Positions 45,206 to 53,945 are shown, numbered from the stretch's first letter. The stretch is 64,000 bases of DNA from Microbulbifer litoralis (GCF_023634065.1 NZ_JALKCV010000011.1:1-64000); one strand, 5' to 3'. Notes: a model not told the origin generated them from the sequence alone. Translations and numbers: made by a program.

Positions 45206-45240
45206 GCGTTAAGCGCAATAGAACATTGCTTTATTAACGC
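45206..45240. promoter_or_regulatory. Nested palindrome, candidate Lrp-type operator
   Basis: GCGTTAA-GC-GCAAT-agaac-ATTGC-ttta-TTAACGC: two nested inverted repeats with shared centre. It lies 64-98 bp upstream of the Lrp/AsnC gene in the divergent region with the oxidoreductase. AsnC/Lrp regulators commonly bind such symmetric AT-containing sites to control themselves and a divergent neighbour. Confidence 0.5.
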
Positions 45241-45303
45241 AAATGTGCGTAAAATTATGACAGCCATCTCGACTAGAACAAATTTTGTAGGATAGGAGTT
45301 TAT

Positions 45304-45774
45304 ATGAAGCGTTCGACAGACCTGGACGATTTTGACCGCAAGATTCTGCGAGCGCTGCAGGAGAACGCCGATTATTCCATGGCGGAACTCGGAGACAAAG
45401 TGGGTCTTTCCCACACGCCCTGCTGGCGCCGAATCAAACGCCTCGAAGCCGAGGGCATCATCCGTGGGCGCGTGACCCTGCTCGACCCCCGGAAACTCGA
45501 CCTAGGAGTCACAGTATACTGCTATGTCACCATCCAAAACCACGACGAGGACTCGCTGAACAGTTTTGAGTCATCCGTGCAGGATGTGCAGGAAGTCGTG
45601 GAATGCTACTCCACCAGTGGCGACAAGGACTATGTGTTGCGCGTGGTGGTGGACAGCGTGGAGCACTACGAGCAACTGCTGAAGCGCACCCTGGTACACC
45701 TGCCGAACGTGGCTTCGGTCAACTCTACCTTTGCGTTGAAGCAGGTCAAGTATACGACCCAGTTGCCGCTATAG
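45304..45774 (+). CDS. Lrp/AsnC family transcriptional regulator
   Basis: A 156-residue regulator. The N-terminal winged helix-turn-helix reads FDRKILRALQENADYSMAEL then VGLSHTPCWRRIKRLEAEGI; the C-terminal RAM domain has SVQDVQEVVECYSTSGDKDY. Lrp/AsnC proteins sense amino acids and form octamers. ATG 45304 has AGGAG 7 nt upstream. Its position facing the indolepyruvate oxidoreductase suggests control of that amino-acid catabolic enzyme, by analogy with other divergent Lrp pairs. Confidence 0.92.
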   Translation: MKRSTDLDDFDRKILRALQENADYSMAELGDKVGLSHTPCWRRIKRLEAEGIIRGRVTLLDPRKLDLGVTVYCYVTIQNHDEDSLNSFESSVQDVQEVVECYSTSGDKDYVLRVVVDSVEHYEQLLKRTLVHLPNVASVNSTFALKQVKYTTQLPL

Positions 45775-45777
45775 GTT

Positions 45778-45826
45778 CGGGACTCGGGACTCGGGACTCG
45801 GAACTCGGAACTCGGAACTCGGAACT
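45778..45826. repeat. CGGGACT/CGGAACT heptad array, seven units
   Basis: Three units CGGGACT followed by four CGGAACT, starting 4 bp after the Lrp-type gene. Directly after comes TCAGCAGGGTGCGCCGTGCG, the same follower as at 20098-20139; GGTGCGC-CGT-GCGCACC there is itself a palindrome. Confidence 0.9.
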
Positions 45827-45879
45827 TCAGCAGGGTGCGCCGTGCGCACCGGCCGAACAGGAATACCGAGGTCGGATGT

Positions 45880-46392
45880 TCAGGCCAGGGTCTGCAGCTC
45901 TTCCAGCAGCCGATCCAGCACCTGCTGCATATCCTTACCGTCGCAATCCACGGTGATATCCGCATACTGTCGGTACAGCGCCTGGCGCTCCTCGAACAGC
46001 GCGGCAAAGCTCTGACCCGGTGCCTTGGCGATGCCGCGGCTTTCGTAATTGTTAATGCGGCGGCGCAGTTCCGCCGCGGAGCAGTTCAGGAATACCACGG
46101 GCCCGAAACGGCGCAGGTTGGCCATGCCCTCCTCGCTGTAGACCACACTGCCGCCGGTGGCGATCACATGGCTGGGCAACTCGGCATCGGCAATCACCTC
46201 GCCCTCGATACGGCGCAGGTTGAGGTAATCGCTCTCATTCATGATTTCCTGGAGCGTCCTGCCCTCGCGGGACTGGATCAACAGGTCGGTATCGACGAAA
46301 TCCAGCGCCAGCTCCTTGGCCAGCAGAACCCCCAGCGTACTCTTGCCGGCACCCGGCATCCCGATCAGGACAACACTTCTCTTTTTTTTCAT
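45880..46392 (-). CDS. Shikimate-kinase-like P-loop kinase (not in an aro operon)
   Basis: A 170-residue small kinase. Walker A is GMPGAGKSTLG; the substrate region has DFVDTDLLIQ, YLNLRRIEGEVI and VIATGGSVVY, which keep the Asp, Arg and Gly-Gly positions of shikimate kinase. The lid region is RRINNYESRGIA. It may phosphorylate shikimate or another small polyol. The usual aroK-aroB context is absent; instead it lies next to a hexapeptide acyltransferase and glycan-type genes. ATG 46392 is used. It could be a second shikimate kinase or a kinase of a sugar precursor. Confidence 0.75.
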   Translation of the reverse strand: MKKKRSVVLIGMPGAGKSTLGVLLAKELALDFVDTDLLIQSREGRTLQEIMNESDYLNLRRIEGEVIADAELPSHVIATGGSVVYSEEGMANLRRFGPVVFLNCSAAELRRRINNYESRGIAKAPGQSFAALFEERQALYRQYADITVDCDGKDMQQVLDRLLEELQTLA

Positions 46393-46458
46393 TCTTCAAA
46401 ACCAACTGCAGCAATCGGCGCGGGCGCACAGACAGAGAGACGCCCCCGATATCATTGA

Positions 46459-47181
46459 TCAATCTCCCCGGCGGGGGAACAACAGCGAGCGCAACCAACC
46501 GCGGAGACTGTTGCCCTCCAGCAGCATCCTGTCCAGCTCGTCCATATTGTGCGCCTGGCGGAAGGCGTCGGCAAACAGCACCTCGCGGGTGATCATGCGG
46601 CGCCGGGGTTCGATCTTCTTGATCTCCCGCGCCGGGTTGCCGGCCACCACGGTATTGGCCGCTACATCCGCCGTCACCACACTGCCGGCGCCCACCACCG
46701 AGTTGTCGCCAATGGAGACCCCCTTGCAGATGATCGCGCTATCGCCGATCCACACATTGTCGCCCAGCTGCACCGGCCGGGTACAGCGGAACGGCCGCGC
46801 TCGATTGTACAGGCCGTGCCAGTCCGAATCCGAGATATAGACATTGGCGGCAATCATACAGGCGTTGCCGATGGTGATGGATTCCTCCGCTGAGATACGC
46901 ACACCGGGCGAAATCAACACATAATCGCCGATAGTGATGCCCGCCTCCTTGCCCCGGTGGCCGAGAGTGGTCAGGCGGATACAGTTGTCCGGTGTGGAAA
47001 TCAGGTGCGGATAATCACCCAGGCGGATTTTGCGCCCGAACACATGCACGGAACCGGGATCCATGATTTCCGGTTCACTGCCGACGGCGTCGAACTGCGG
47101 CAACAGAAAATGGCGCGCCCGCCAGTGGCGGAAGCGAAGCTGCCAGTGTTTCAGCCAATAGGGACGGTGGTCTCTGCGCAT
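46459..47181 (-). CDS. Left-handed beta-helix (hexapeptide) O-acyltransferase
   Basis: A 240-residue protein with hexapeptide repeats (ITIGDYVLISPGVRISAEES, ITIGNACMIAANVYISDSDW, VQLGDNVWIGDSAIICKGVS, IGDNSVVGAGSVVTADVAAN). The histidine in DSDWHGLY is at the position of the catalytic His in WbbJ/LacA-type acetyltransferases. Such enzymes acetylate sugars on glycans. It ends 67 bp before the shikimate-kinase-like gene on the same strand and may share its transcript. The start is ATG 47181 (MRRDHRPYWLKHW). Confidence 0.85.
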   Translation of the reverse strand: MRRDHRPYWLKHWQLRFRHWRARHFLLPQFDAVGSEPEIMDPGSVHVFGRKIRLGDYPHLISTPDNCIRLTTLGHRGKEAGITIGDYVLISPGVRISAEESITIGNACMIAANVYISDSDWHGLYNRARPFRCTRPVQLGDNVWIGDSAIICKGVSIGDNSVVGAGSVVTADVAANTVVAGNPAREIKKIEPRRRMITREVLFADAFRQAHNMDELDRMLLEGNSLRGWLRSLLFPRRGD

Positions 47182-47271
47182 TTTTTAACTCTGTTTTCAA
47201 TCGGCAGCCAATTGCTTTTGCCCATGCGCCGGTTTACTGTTGCCGCAGTAAAAAAACCAGAAGACGAAAGT

Positions 47272-47892
47272 ATGTCCATCAAGCTGCCTATCGATATCCG
47301 CGCCATCAAAGGCTTTCTCGCTTCCAGCGAGGGCGCCGCCCTGCACCACCTGGCGGCGGAGGCCAGTGCACTGGGCGCCTGCCTGGAAGTAGGCAGCTAC
47401 TGCGGCAAATCCACCATCTATATCGCCTCTGCCTGCAAACTGGTGGACGGAATCGTTTTTGCCGTAGATCACCACCGCGGCTCCGAGGAGCACCAGCCGG
47501 GAGAGGAGTACCACGATCCGGAGTTGTTCGATGAGCACGCCCGGCTGATGGACAGCTTCCGCACTTTTCGCCGCAATATCCGCACGGCACAACTCGAAGA
47601 CTGGGTAGTGCCGCTGGTGGCGTCTTCCGCGATTGCCGCCCGCCACTGGAATACGCCACTGGGGCTGGTCTTTATCGACGGCGGCCACTCCCTGGAAGCG
47701 GCGATGACCGATTACCGCTGCTGGGCGCGGCACATCGTGCCCGGCGGCTATCTCGCCATTCACGATATTTTCCCGGACCCGGCCGACGGCGGCCAGGCCC
47801 CCTACGATATTTATAAACTGGCACTGGCCTCGGGGCAGTTCGAGCTGGTCGAGATGGTCGACACCCTCGGTATCCTGCGCAGGATCTGCTGA
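47272..47892 (+). CDS. Class I SAM-dependent methyltransferase (Methyltransf_24-like)
   Basis: A 206-residue protein with the SAM motif CLEVGSYCGKSTIYIASAC. It continues with a family-typical acidic loop VFIDGGHSLEAAMTDYRCWA and VPGGYLAIHDIFPDP. These proteins methylate sugars or small molecules. ATG 47272 (MSIKLPIDIRAIKGF) has GAAAG just upstream; ATG 47224 in the same frame would add 16 residues. It lies divergent from the acyltransferase and convergent with the toroid protein, within the glycan-type cluster. Confidence 0.8.
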   Translation: MSIKLPIDIRAIKGFLASSEGAALHHLAAEASALGACLEVGSYCGKSTIYIASACKLVDGIVFAVDHHRGSEEHQPGEEYHDPELFDEHARLMDSFRTFRRNIRTAQLEDWVVPLVASSAIAARHWNTPLGLVFIDGGHSLEAAMTDYRCWARHIVPGGYLAIHDIFPDPADGGQAPYDIYKLALASGQFELVEMVDTLGILRRIC

Positions 47893-47960
47893 GGATACAC
47901 AGTCAAGGACTTCGGCTCGGGGAGGGAGCCACTGCCCCTGCTTCACAGACGTTGCCGCCG

Positions 47961-49037
47961 TCAGCCCAGCGCCACCCGCGCCGGCTCCGGCAACAGCCGC
48001 ACCGAGGTAAACAGGTCGCTCGCCGGTGTCAGCTTTGCCAGCGCGTCCGCTGCCAGCAACATGGCCCCGACGGTCCAGGTGGTTTTTTCCTCTGGCCAGA
48101 TGGCGCTGTCGCGGTAGACATAACCGGTCCAGTAACCGCCGTCGGTATCCTGCCAACGGTGCAGGCCGCGATACAGTTCCTCCGCGCGGGAACGCTCTCC
48201 CGCCGCCAGCAGCGCCATGGTCAGCTCGCAGGATTCGGCCACCGTGACCCAGGGCTCGTCGTTGACACAGCGACAGCCGAGCCCCGCCACGACAAACTCA
48301 TCCCACTTCTGCTGCAGCCGCGCCCGGGCGGCGGCACCGGAGAAAACACCGCCCAACACCGGGTAGAACCAGTCCATCGAAAAGCGCGCCTTGCTCTCCC
48401 AGGTGCGGTCGAAGCGCTGCGGCATTTCCTGCAGGGCACACCCCAGCGCCGCCCGGGCAGAGACCCACTGCGGCCGCGGTTGGCCGAGGCTGTGGGCGAT
48501 ATTGACGGCGCACTCGAGGCTTTTGTAAATCGACGAGCAGCCGGTGATCAGCGCGTCCTGCCTGGCGCGCCCCCGCTCGTCGACGGCCCAGTGGATATCG
48601 CCGTGCCCGGTCTGCAACGCCAGCACGAATTCCACAGCCCGCTCCACCGTCGGCCAGAATGCCCGCAAAAAGCTGTCGTCCCCGGTAATCCGATAGTGAT
48701 GCCAGATTCCCGTAGCGATATAGGCGACGAAATTGGTCTCACGCCGCTCCCCGTTGTGCACGCTTCCATCCCGGTAGGCCGCCCACCAGCTGCCGTCCCC
48801 GAGTTGTACGCCGGCCAGCCATCGGTAGGCTTTTTCCGCCGCCGCATATTCGCCGGCGATACTGAGCCCCATGGCGGCCTCCACATGGTCCCAGGGGTCG
48901 GCATAGCCGCCGTCAAACCAGGGAATGGAGCCGTCCGGCCGTTGCCGGCCGAGAATGTAGCGGGCGCTGTCACAGACAAAATCCGCCGGCAACAGCGCGT
49001 CGGCAGTCGCCTTCGGCAAAGCGGCCGGGTTGTTCAC
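47961..49037 (-). CDS. Alpha/alpha-toroid (prenyltransferase-like) protein of a glycan cluster
   Basis: A 358-residue protein. Repeats such as LGRQRPDGSIPWFDGGYADP, GVQLGDGSWWAAYRDGSVHN and WQDTDGGYWTGYVYRDSAIW show the QxxDGxW-type repeats of squalene cyclase/prenyltransferase or glycosidase toroids. Acid residues in DPWDHVEAAMGL could be catalytic. Such genes are found beside methyltransferases and GT4 enzymes in LPS/EPS loci, with no settled function. The GTG at 49037 overlaps the upstream methyltransferase stop (GTGA), so the gene starts there; a longer open frame upstream is a shadow. Confidence 0.75.
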   Translation of the reverse strand: MNNPAALPKATADALLPADFVCDSARYILGRQRPDGSIPWFDGGYADPWDHVEAAMGLSIAGEYAAAEKAYRWLAGVQLGDGSWWAAYRDGSVHNGERRETNFVAYIATGIWHHYRITGDDSFLRAFWPTVERAVEFVLALQTGHGDIHWAVDERGRARQDALITGCSSIYKSLECAVNIAHSLGQPRPQWVSARAALGCALQEMPQRFDRTWESKARFSMDWFYPVLGGVFSGAAARARLQQKWDEFVVAGLGCRCVNDEPWVTVAESCELTMALLAAGERSRAEELYRGLHRWQDTDGGYWTGYVYRDSAIWPEEKTTWTVGAMLLAADALAKLTPASDLFTSVRLLPEPARVALG

Positions 49038-49804
49038 GCGGCGCCCTCCCCTGCGGTGAAAACATCGATGCTCTCGTTTGCCGGCAGTGCACTGCCGGTC
49101 GCCGGCTTGACGAAATAGAGCACGACGCTCTTGCCCAGTATCGGGTTCAGTATTTTTTCCAGCAGCCGGGTAAACAGCGGGCGCTGCATCAGGTCCCACA
49201 CCAGCAGGCGGTGGTAGGCGGCCAGCAGGCGCGAGTCGGGCCTGTTCCAGAGCAGGCACTTCAACCACCAGAAAGGCGCGTGCAGCGCGTGGGCCCGGTG
49301 GCGGGCGAAGTAGTGGTGGCCCAGCTTTTCGATACGCGACCGCAACTGTCGCTCGCGGAAAATCCGGATATGGCCACCTTCCACATTGTGATATTCAGTG
49401 CTGAGTTTCCAGCATACCCACTCGGGAAAATACGCCGGTACACTGGCCGCAAAAATCCCCGCCGGCTTCACTACGCGGTCGATCTCTGCCAGTACGCCGC
49501 TGTAGTCGTGGATATGCTCCAGTACTTCCGAGCAGATCACCACATCGAAGGTATCGTCCGCAAACGGCAACTGCAGGCCATCGCCGACGCCCAGCAACAG
49601 GCGACCGGGGCTCTGTGTATCCTCGACAAATGGCTGCGCGCGCTCGCGGGCGGTGCGGACATCGTCGAAATCCAGGTCCATGCCGACCACCTCGACAGTT
49701 TCCGAGGCCAGCAGGTGAATTGCGTGGCGCCCCTCACCGCATCCCAGGTCCAGCACTTTCTGGCCCGGTCGCAGGTTCAACAGCTGCGGGTCGACGGTAA
49801 TCAT
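49034..49804 (-). CDS. Class I SAM-dependent methyltransferase
   Basis: A 256-residue methyltransferase with motif I VLDLGCGEGRHAIHLLASE and post-I VVGMDLDFDDV. It continues DVVICSEVLEHIHDYSGVLA, the usual acidic loop, then a C-terminal extension rich in aromatic residues. It probably methylates a sugar or lipid-linked glycan. Its ATG overlaps the GT4 stop by one base (TGATG) and its end overlaps the toroid gene by four bases, so the three form a coupled unit. Confidence 0.85.
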   Translation of the reverse strand: MITVDPQLLNLRPGQKVLDLGCGEGRHAIHLLASETVEVVGMDLDFDDVRTARERAQPFVEDTQSPGRLLLGVGDGLQLPFADDTFDVVICSEVLEHIHDYSGVLAEIDRVVKPAGIFAASVPAYFPEWVCWKLSTEYHNVEGGHIRIFRERQLRSRIEKLGHHYFARHRAHALHAPFWWLKCLLWNRPDSRLLAAYHRLLVWDLMQRPLFTRLLEKILNPILGKSVVLYFVKPATGSALPANESIDVFTAGEGAA

Positions 49805-51156
49805 CAGGCGGCCTCCGCGTCCCGCCCGCCGCCGGACGGGTTGGCTGCGGCCCGGGCCGGGCGGAGACGGGAGCTTCCCGGTTCCTCCCCGAGAATCCGG
49901 CGGTAGTAAGCCACCAGGCGATCCGCCGCCAGGCGCCAGGAAAAATGCCTTTCGATGCGCGCGCGCCCTTTTTCTCCCAGGGCAGTGCAGCGGGGTTCAT
50001 CTGCCAGCAGTTCCGCCAGCGCGTGCGCCAGGGCCCCGCTGTTTCCGGCCGGCACTACCACGCCGGCGTCTCCCACCACTTCCGGCAGGGCACCGCCGTC
50101 GCTGGAAATTACCGGCACGCCGCAGGCCATGGCCTCGCCGGCGGGCAGGCCAAATCCCTCGTACAGCGACGGGCAGACCACCACCGCGGCACTCGCGTAG
50201 TATTCGGCCATTTCGCGGTTGGAGACCCCGGACACGAATCGCACCGCGCCCTGCAGTTGCAACTGGCGCAACAACTGCTCGGTAGCACCGCCCTCCCGCA
50301 GCTGCCCCACCACCAGCAATTCGAGATGCGGGTGCTGTTCGCGCAATTCCGCCAGTGCATGCAGCAGGAAGCGCAACCCTTTCAACGGCTGGTCCGCCGA
50401 GGCGGTGGTCATGATCCGCAGTGGCCGCCGCTCGATATGCGGCTGCGGCTGGAATATTTCCGTGTCGATACCGTTGTAGACCAGTTCTATCTGCTCCGGC
50501 GCCACGCCAAACTGCTCGATAATATCCCGCTCGGATTGCCGGGAAACGGTCACGATATGGCGCAGCCGGCGCGCCACTTTGATCTGCATGCGCAGGAAAC
50601 TGTGCCAGCGGCGCACCAGAAGGCGATAGCGCCAGTCCGGCGCCGCGTCCAGGGCCAGCTGGCGATCGCGGGTGATCGGGTGATGAATGGTGGCCACTAT
50701 CGGCAGGCCGTTTTTTTCGACATCCAGCAGGCCGTAACACAGCGATTGGTTGTCGTGCACGATATCGTATCGCTGCCCATGCCGGCGCAGGTATTTCGCC
50801 ACACGCCGGCCGAAGGTGTAGGGTTCGGCGAAACCGCCGGTCAGTTTGCTCCACCACTCGAAAAAGTCGGTCCACGACAACAGGTGCCGCGGGCGCAGCG
50901 CACGCGTGGGAGACTCGGTATCAAACAGGTTGAGCCCGGGCATTTCGATCAGTTTGACGCGGGAATCCAGTTCGGGATAAGGCTGGCCGGAGACCACATC
51001 CACGCGGTGCCCGGCCTCGACCAGTGCCTTGCTCAGGTAGTACAGGTAAACCCCCTGCCCGCCACAGTAGGGATGGCTGCGGTAGCCCAGCAGGCAGATC
51101 TTCAGCGGACGCGAATTCTCGGATGGACCGTCTGTACAATGCTCCAGGGCGGTCAT
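49804..51156 (-). CDS. GT4-family glycosyltransferase
   Basis: A 450-residue GT-B enzyme. The N-terminal half starts with KICLLGYRSHPYCGGQGVYL, the glycine-rich loop typical of GT4. The C-terminal half has IMTTASADQPLKGLRFLLHA and the donor E-x7-E region in CPSLYEGFGLPAGEAMACGV, and further VISSDGGALPEVVGDAG. It is the first gene of the unit GT4-methyltransferase-toroid protein. Substrates are unknown; a surface-glycan role is inferred from the neighbours. Confidence 0.88.
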   Translation of the reverse strand: MTALEHCTDGPSENSRPLKICLLGYRSHPYCGGQGVYLYYLSKALVEAGHRVDVVSGQPYPELDSRVKLIEMPGLNLFDTESPTRALRPRHLLSWTDFFEWWSKLTGGFAEPYTFGRRVAKYLRRHGQRYDIVHDNQSLCYGLLDVEKNGLPIVATIHHPITRDRQLALDAAPDWRYRLLVRRWHSFLRMQIKVARRLRHIVTVSRQSERDIIEQFGVAPEQIELVYNGIDTEIFQPQPHIERRPLRIMTTASADQPLKGLRFLLHALAELREQHPHLELLVVGQLREGGATEQLLRQLQLQGAVRFVSGVSNREMAEYYASAAVVVCPSLYEGFGLPAGEAMACGVPVISSDGGALPEVVGDAGVVVPAGNSGALAHALAELLADEPRCTALGEKGRARIERHFSWRLAADRLVAYYRRILGEEPGSSRLRPARAAANPSGGGRDAEAA

Positions 51157-51294
51157 GGCTTCCCTTACGTTGTTTTACTGCGGGTGGAGCGAAGAATACA
51201 CCGGCGAGGAAATGACTGCTAGGTAGAATCGGTCCACATCACTGGCAAAGTCGCGCGGCCCGCCGGGAGCTTGCCGGGAATCCATAAACACAAG

Positions 51295-51326
51295 GCAGGC
51301 GACCGGCAGCGCTGCCGACCGCCTGC
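51295..51326 (-). terminator. Strong hairpin after ompW
   Basis: GCAGGCGACCGGCAGC directly abuts GCTGCCGACCGCCTGC; the arms pair over 16 bp with two mismatches. On the minus strand it is followed by CTTGTGTTTATGG, a weak T tract. It lies 23 bp after the ompW stop. Confidence 0.6.
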
Positions 51327-51348
51327 AAAAGCGCGAACCATTGGCTGA

Positions 51349-52188
51349 TCAGAAACTGAACTTGTACCCCACACCCAGATTGAAAATCCAGGGATCCAGG
51401 TCCATGTCGTCACGGATACGCACCGGCAGCACGGCCGGCTCTCCGAAGCCCGGCGGTTGTGTGGCGGTATCAAATCCCATATGGAGTTCCGGGCTGGCAT
51501 CCACATACATTGCGGAAGCGTTCACCTGCCAGGCGCTCTTGGGACCGAAATTGAAATCCACGCCGATCTGCGCCGTCCAGCTGAAGTCACTGCCGAAGCG
51601 CAACAGGCCAAAATCCCCATCCGGGTCGTCGAATACCGGGCGCAGGAAATCCTCTTCGATATCCACGTAACTGACACCGATACCGGCATAGGGCTGGATC
51701 AGGCAGTTGGTATCCAGCGGATACCAGTTCACGAACAGGCTGGTGGTGTAGGTATCGAAGTCGCCGATGCCCTCGGAGAAGTCACCGATAAAGGTCCGGC
51801 CGGAGTAGGCATCGGAGTAGAGGTCGGCCTCCAGGCTCGCATCGTTGGAGTGATAGAGTTCAAGCCCCCAGTGATCCATTGCCATCCAGGCAAAGCTGAC
51901 ATACCAGGTGGTGTCGTCATCCAGGTCGACATCGACCCCCACGTCCACCGGCACCCCTTCAACGACGTCCTCTGTAGATGGATCATCTGCAACGAAGGAT
52001 TGCACCCCGGAAAAAACATCGTCATCGGGATCTACATAGGAGGCACCTATGCGAACCATGATGGCGCCGGCGCTGTAGTCGGCCGGAGGCTGCATCGGGT
52101 AACCGGAAGGGCCGGCGAGAACCGGCTGTGCGGCGAGGCCCGCGCAACCCGCCAGAGCCAGGGGAATGAGGAGGGGCTTCAGTCTCAT
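51349..52188 (-). CDS. ompW: OmpW-family outer membrane protein
   Basis: A 279-residue beta-barrel precursor with signal peptide (cleavage after VLA). It contains GAIMVRIGASYVDPDDD near the N-terminus, LYHSNDASLEAD, YPLDTNCLIQPYAGIGVSYV and the C-terminal FNLGVGYKFSF. OmpW is an eight-stranded barrel with a hydrophobic channel. At 279 residues it is longer than E. coli OmpW (about 212), mainly from acidic insertions between strands (e.g. ADDPSTEDVVEG, DVDLDDDT). An AAGGAGTTACCCC-type Shine-Dalgarno precedes the ATG at 52188. Confidence 0.85.
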   Translation of the reverse strand: MRLKPLLIPLALAGCAGLAAQPVLAGPSGYPMQPPADYSAGAIMVRIGASYVDPDDDVFSGVQSFVADDPSTEDVVEGVPVDVGVDVDLDDDTTWYVSFAWMAMDHWGLELYHSNDASLEADLYSDAYSGRTFIGDFSEGIGDFDTYTTSLFVNWYPLDTNCLIQPYAGIGVSYVDIEEDFLRPVFDDPDGDFGLLRFGSDFSWTAQIGVDFNFGPKSAWQVNASAMYVDASPELHMGFDTATQPPGFGEPAVLPVRIRDDMDLDPWIFNLGVGYKFSF

Positions 52189-52331
52189 GGGGTAACTCCT
52201 TTTAATGCCAAATAGCTCCTTCGCCGCAGTTGCGGTTAGTTCCAGTATAGGCGGGGTTTTTCAACCTGCAGTATGGGTTGCCTCAATGCCGGGGATTTTG
52301 GGGAAAGATATTCCGACAGAATTTCAGTGGG

Positions 52332-52359
52332 CAAAAAAAATGCCCGCCAGATGGCGGGC
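52332..52359 (-). terminator. Rho-independent terminator downstream of puuA-like gene
   Basis: GCCCGCC, AGAT, GGCGGGC, followed on the minus strand by ATTTTTTTT. It lies about 150 bp after the glutamine-synthetase-type gene. The rest of the 323-bp gap (52189-52511) holds the ompW promoter region and an inverted repeat TTAAGCG-CACTGGA-CGCTTAA near 52393; no gene was seen. Confidence 0.8.
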
Positions 52360-52511
52360 CAGTTTTCTCGAACACACTTTCAGGAGGAGAGTATTAAGCG
52401 CACTGGACGCTTAATCTAGGTATAGCAAAGGTTTGCCCCCCGCACCGGCGCTGTCGCCAAAGCCATTCATCGGCCGTCGCATGTCGCGCCGCCCTCCCCC
52501 AGTGGCCGGTC

Positions 52512-53897
52512 TCACACGCGGTGCAGGTAACTCTGGTATTCGATGTCGGTTACCCGCGCATCGATCTCCGCGAGCTCCTGTCTTTTCAATAATAGAAACA
52601 GTTCTACAAAGCGCGGGTCCAGATAGGTCGGCCAGATAGGGCTCTGCTCGAAGTGGCACAGCGCACTGTTCCAGTGGTTGACCAGTTTGGCGCTCTCTAC
52701 CTGATAGGCATCCCCCTCCACCGGTGCGGGGGCCTCGAGTTTTTTCTCGATGCCGTGGCAGACACCGGCGAGGATCGCCGCCAGTACCAGGTAGGGGTTG
52801 ACGTCGGCACCGGCGATGCGGTGTTCGATGCGCCGGGCCTCGGGGCTGCTGGCTGGTACCCGCAGGGTGGTGGTGCGGTTGTCGTAGCCCCAGCAGAGGT
52901 TCAGTGGCGCATGGGAGCTTTCCTGAAAGCGTCGGTAGGAGTTGCTGTGCGGCGCAAAAAAGGCCATGGCGTCATTGGCGGTGGCCAGCATGCCGGCGGC
53001 GGCCTGTCGCAGCAGCCCGGAACCGGTATCGGTGCCGTCGTCGAAGACGTTTTTACCATCGTCACCGAGCAGGCTCAGGTGCACGTGCATGCCATTGCCG
53101 GCCTGGTCCCCGAAGGGCTTGGCCATGGTGGAGACACGGTAGCCGTGGCTGCGCGCAACCCCTTTCAGCAGGCGCTTGAACAGCAGCGTCTGGTCGGCGA
53201 CTTTGACCGCGTCGGCGCTGTGCAGCAGGTTGATTTCAAACTGCCCCGGGGCGCACTCGGAGAGCACCGAGTCGGCCGGGATCCCCTGTTCTTCGCAGGC
53301 GGCGCGCACGTCGGCGAAGAAGTGTCGCTGCGCATCCAGTTCCGCCAGGTCGTAGACGTCGGTGGATGGAACCAATTCGGCGTCATTGTCGCTGACCGGT
53401 CGCGGCCGCGACAGGTGGTCGGCGTCCTCGCGCAGCAGGTAGAACTCCAGTTCGGTGGCACAGACGGCGGTGTAACCCAGCTCTTTGAGCCGCGCCACCA
53501 CCCGCTGCAGCTGGGTGCGCGGATCCGCGTAGAGGGGGGAGCCGTCGGCCTCGTGCAGTTGCATATGCAGTTGCGCGGTCGGCTCGCGGTGCCAGGGTGC
53601 CAGGCAGATGGGCGAAACCGGCAGGCAGACGCCGTCGCTGTCGCCGCTGGCAAATACTAGTGGGCTGTTCTCGATATCCCGCCCCCAGACATCCAGGCTG
53701 GCGGCACTGCGCGGCATCTGCAGTGCACCTTTCAACAGCTTTTCAGCGGAGTCCGCCGGCAGCCACTTGCCGCGGGGGATGCCGTTGATATCGAACATGA
53801 AGCCCTCGACCCATTTCAGGTCGGGGTGCTCGCGCAGGAACTGCTGCGATTGTTCCAGCAGTTCCGGTTGCGGGGTGAATTCTTTTTCTTGCGACAT
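52512..53897 (-). CDS. puuA: Glutamine-synthetase-family ligase, gamma-glutamylputrescine synthetase (PuuA)-like
   Basis: A 461-residue GS-fold ligase. The N-terminal domain has FMFDINGIPRGKWLP; the catalytic part has CATELEFYLL, MHVHLSLLGDDGKNVF, APHSNSYRRFQESSHAPLNL and EHRIAGADVNPYLVLAAILA. In Gram-negative bacteria PuuA/SpuI enzymes join glutamate to putrescine or spermidine with ATP. The start ATG 53897 (MSQEKEF) is used; the long open frame upstream reads through the repeat. The next gene upstream on the same strand is a class III polyamine-type aminotransferase, which supports a role in polyamine use. Confidence 0.82.
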   Translation of the reverse strand: MSQEKEFTPQPELLEQSQQFLREHPDLKWVEGFMFDINGIPRGKWLPADSAEKLLKGALQMPRSAASLDVWGRDIENSPLVFASGDSDGVCLPVSPICLAPWHREPTAQLHMQLHEADGSPLYADPRTQLQRVVARLKELGYTAVCATELEFYLLREDADHLSRPRPVSDNDAELVPSTDVYDLAELDAQRHFFADVRAACEEQGIPADSVLSECAPGQFEINLLHSADAVKVADQTLLFKRLLKGVARSHGYRVSTMAKPFGDQAGNGMHVHLSLLGDDGKNVFDDGTDTGSGLLRQAAAGMLATANDAMAFFAPHSNSYRRFQESSHAPLNLCWGYDNRTTTLRVPASSPEARRIEHRIAGADVNPYLVLAAILAGVCHGIEKKLEAPAPVEGDAYQVESAKLVNHWNSALCHFEQSPIWPTYLDPRFVELFLLLKRQELAEIDARVTDIEYQSYLHRV

Positions 53898-53945
53898 AAA
53901 TTGCCTTTGAGCGGGCTTTTCCCTGTGCCAATAAGATGATTCTGT

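Noticed and set aside
45196..45414. 72-codon minus-strand frame across the Lrp promoter
   Set aside because: It covers the operator-like palindrome and the start of the regulator gene; no domain or ribosome site.
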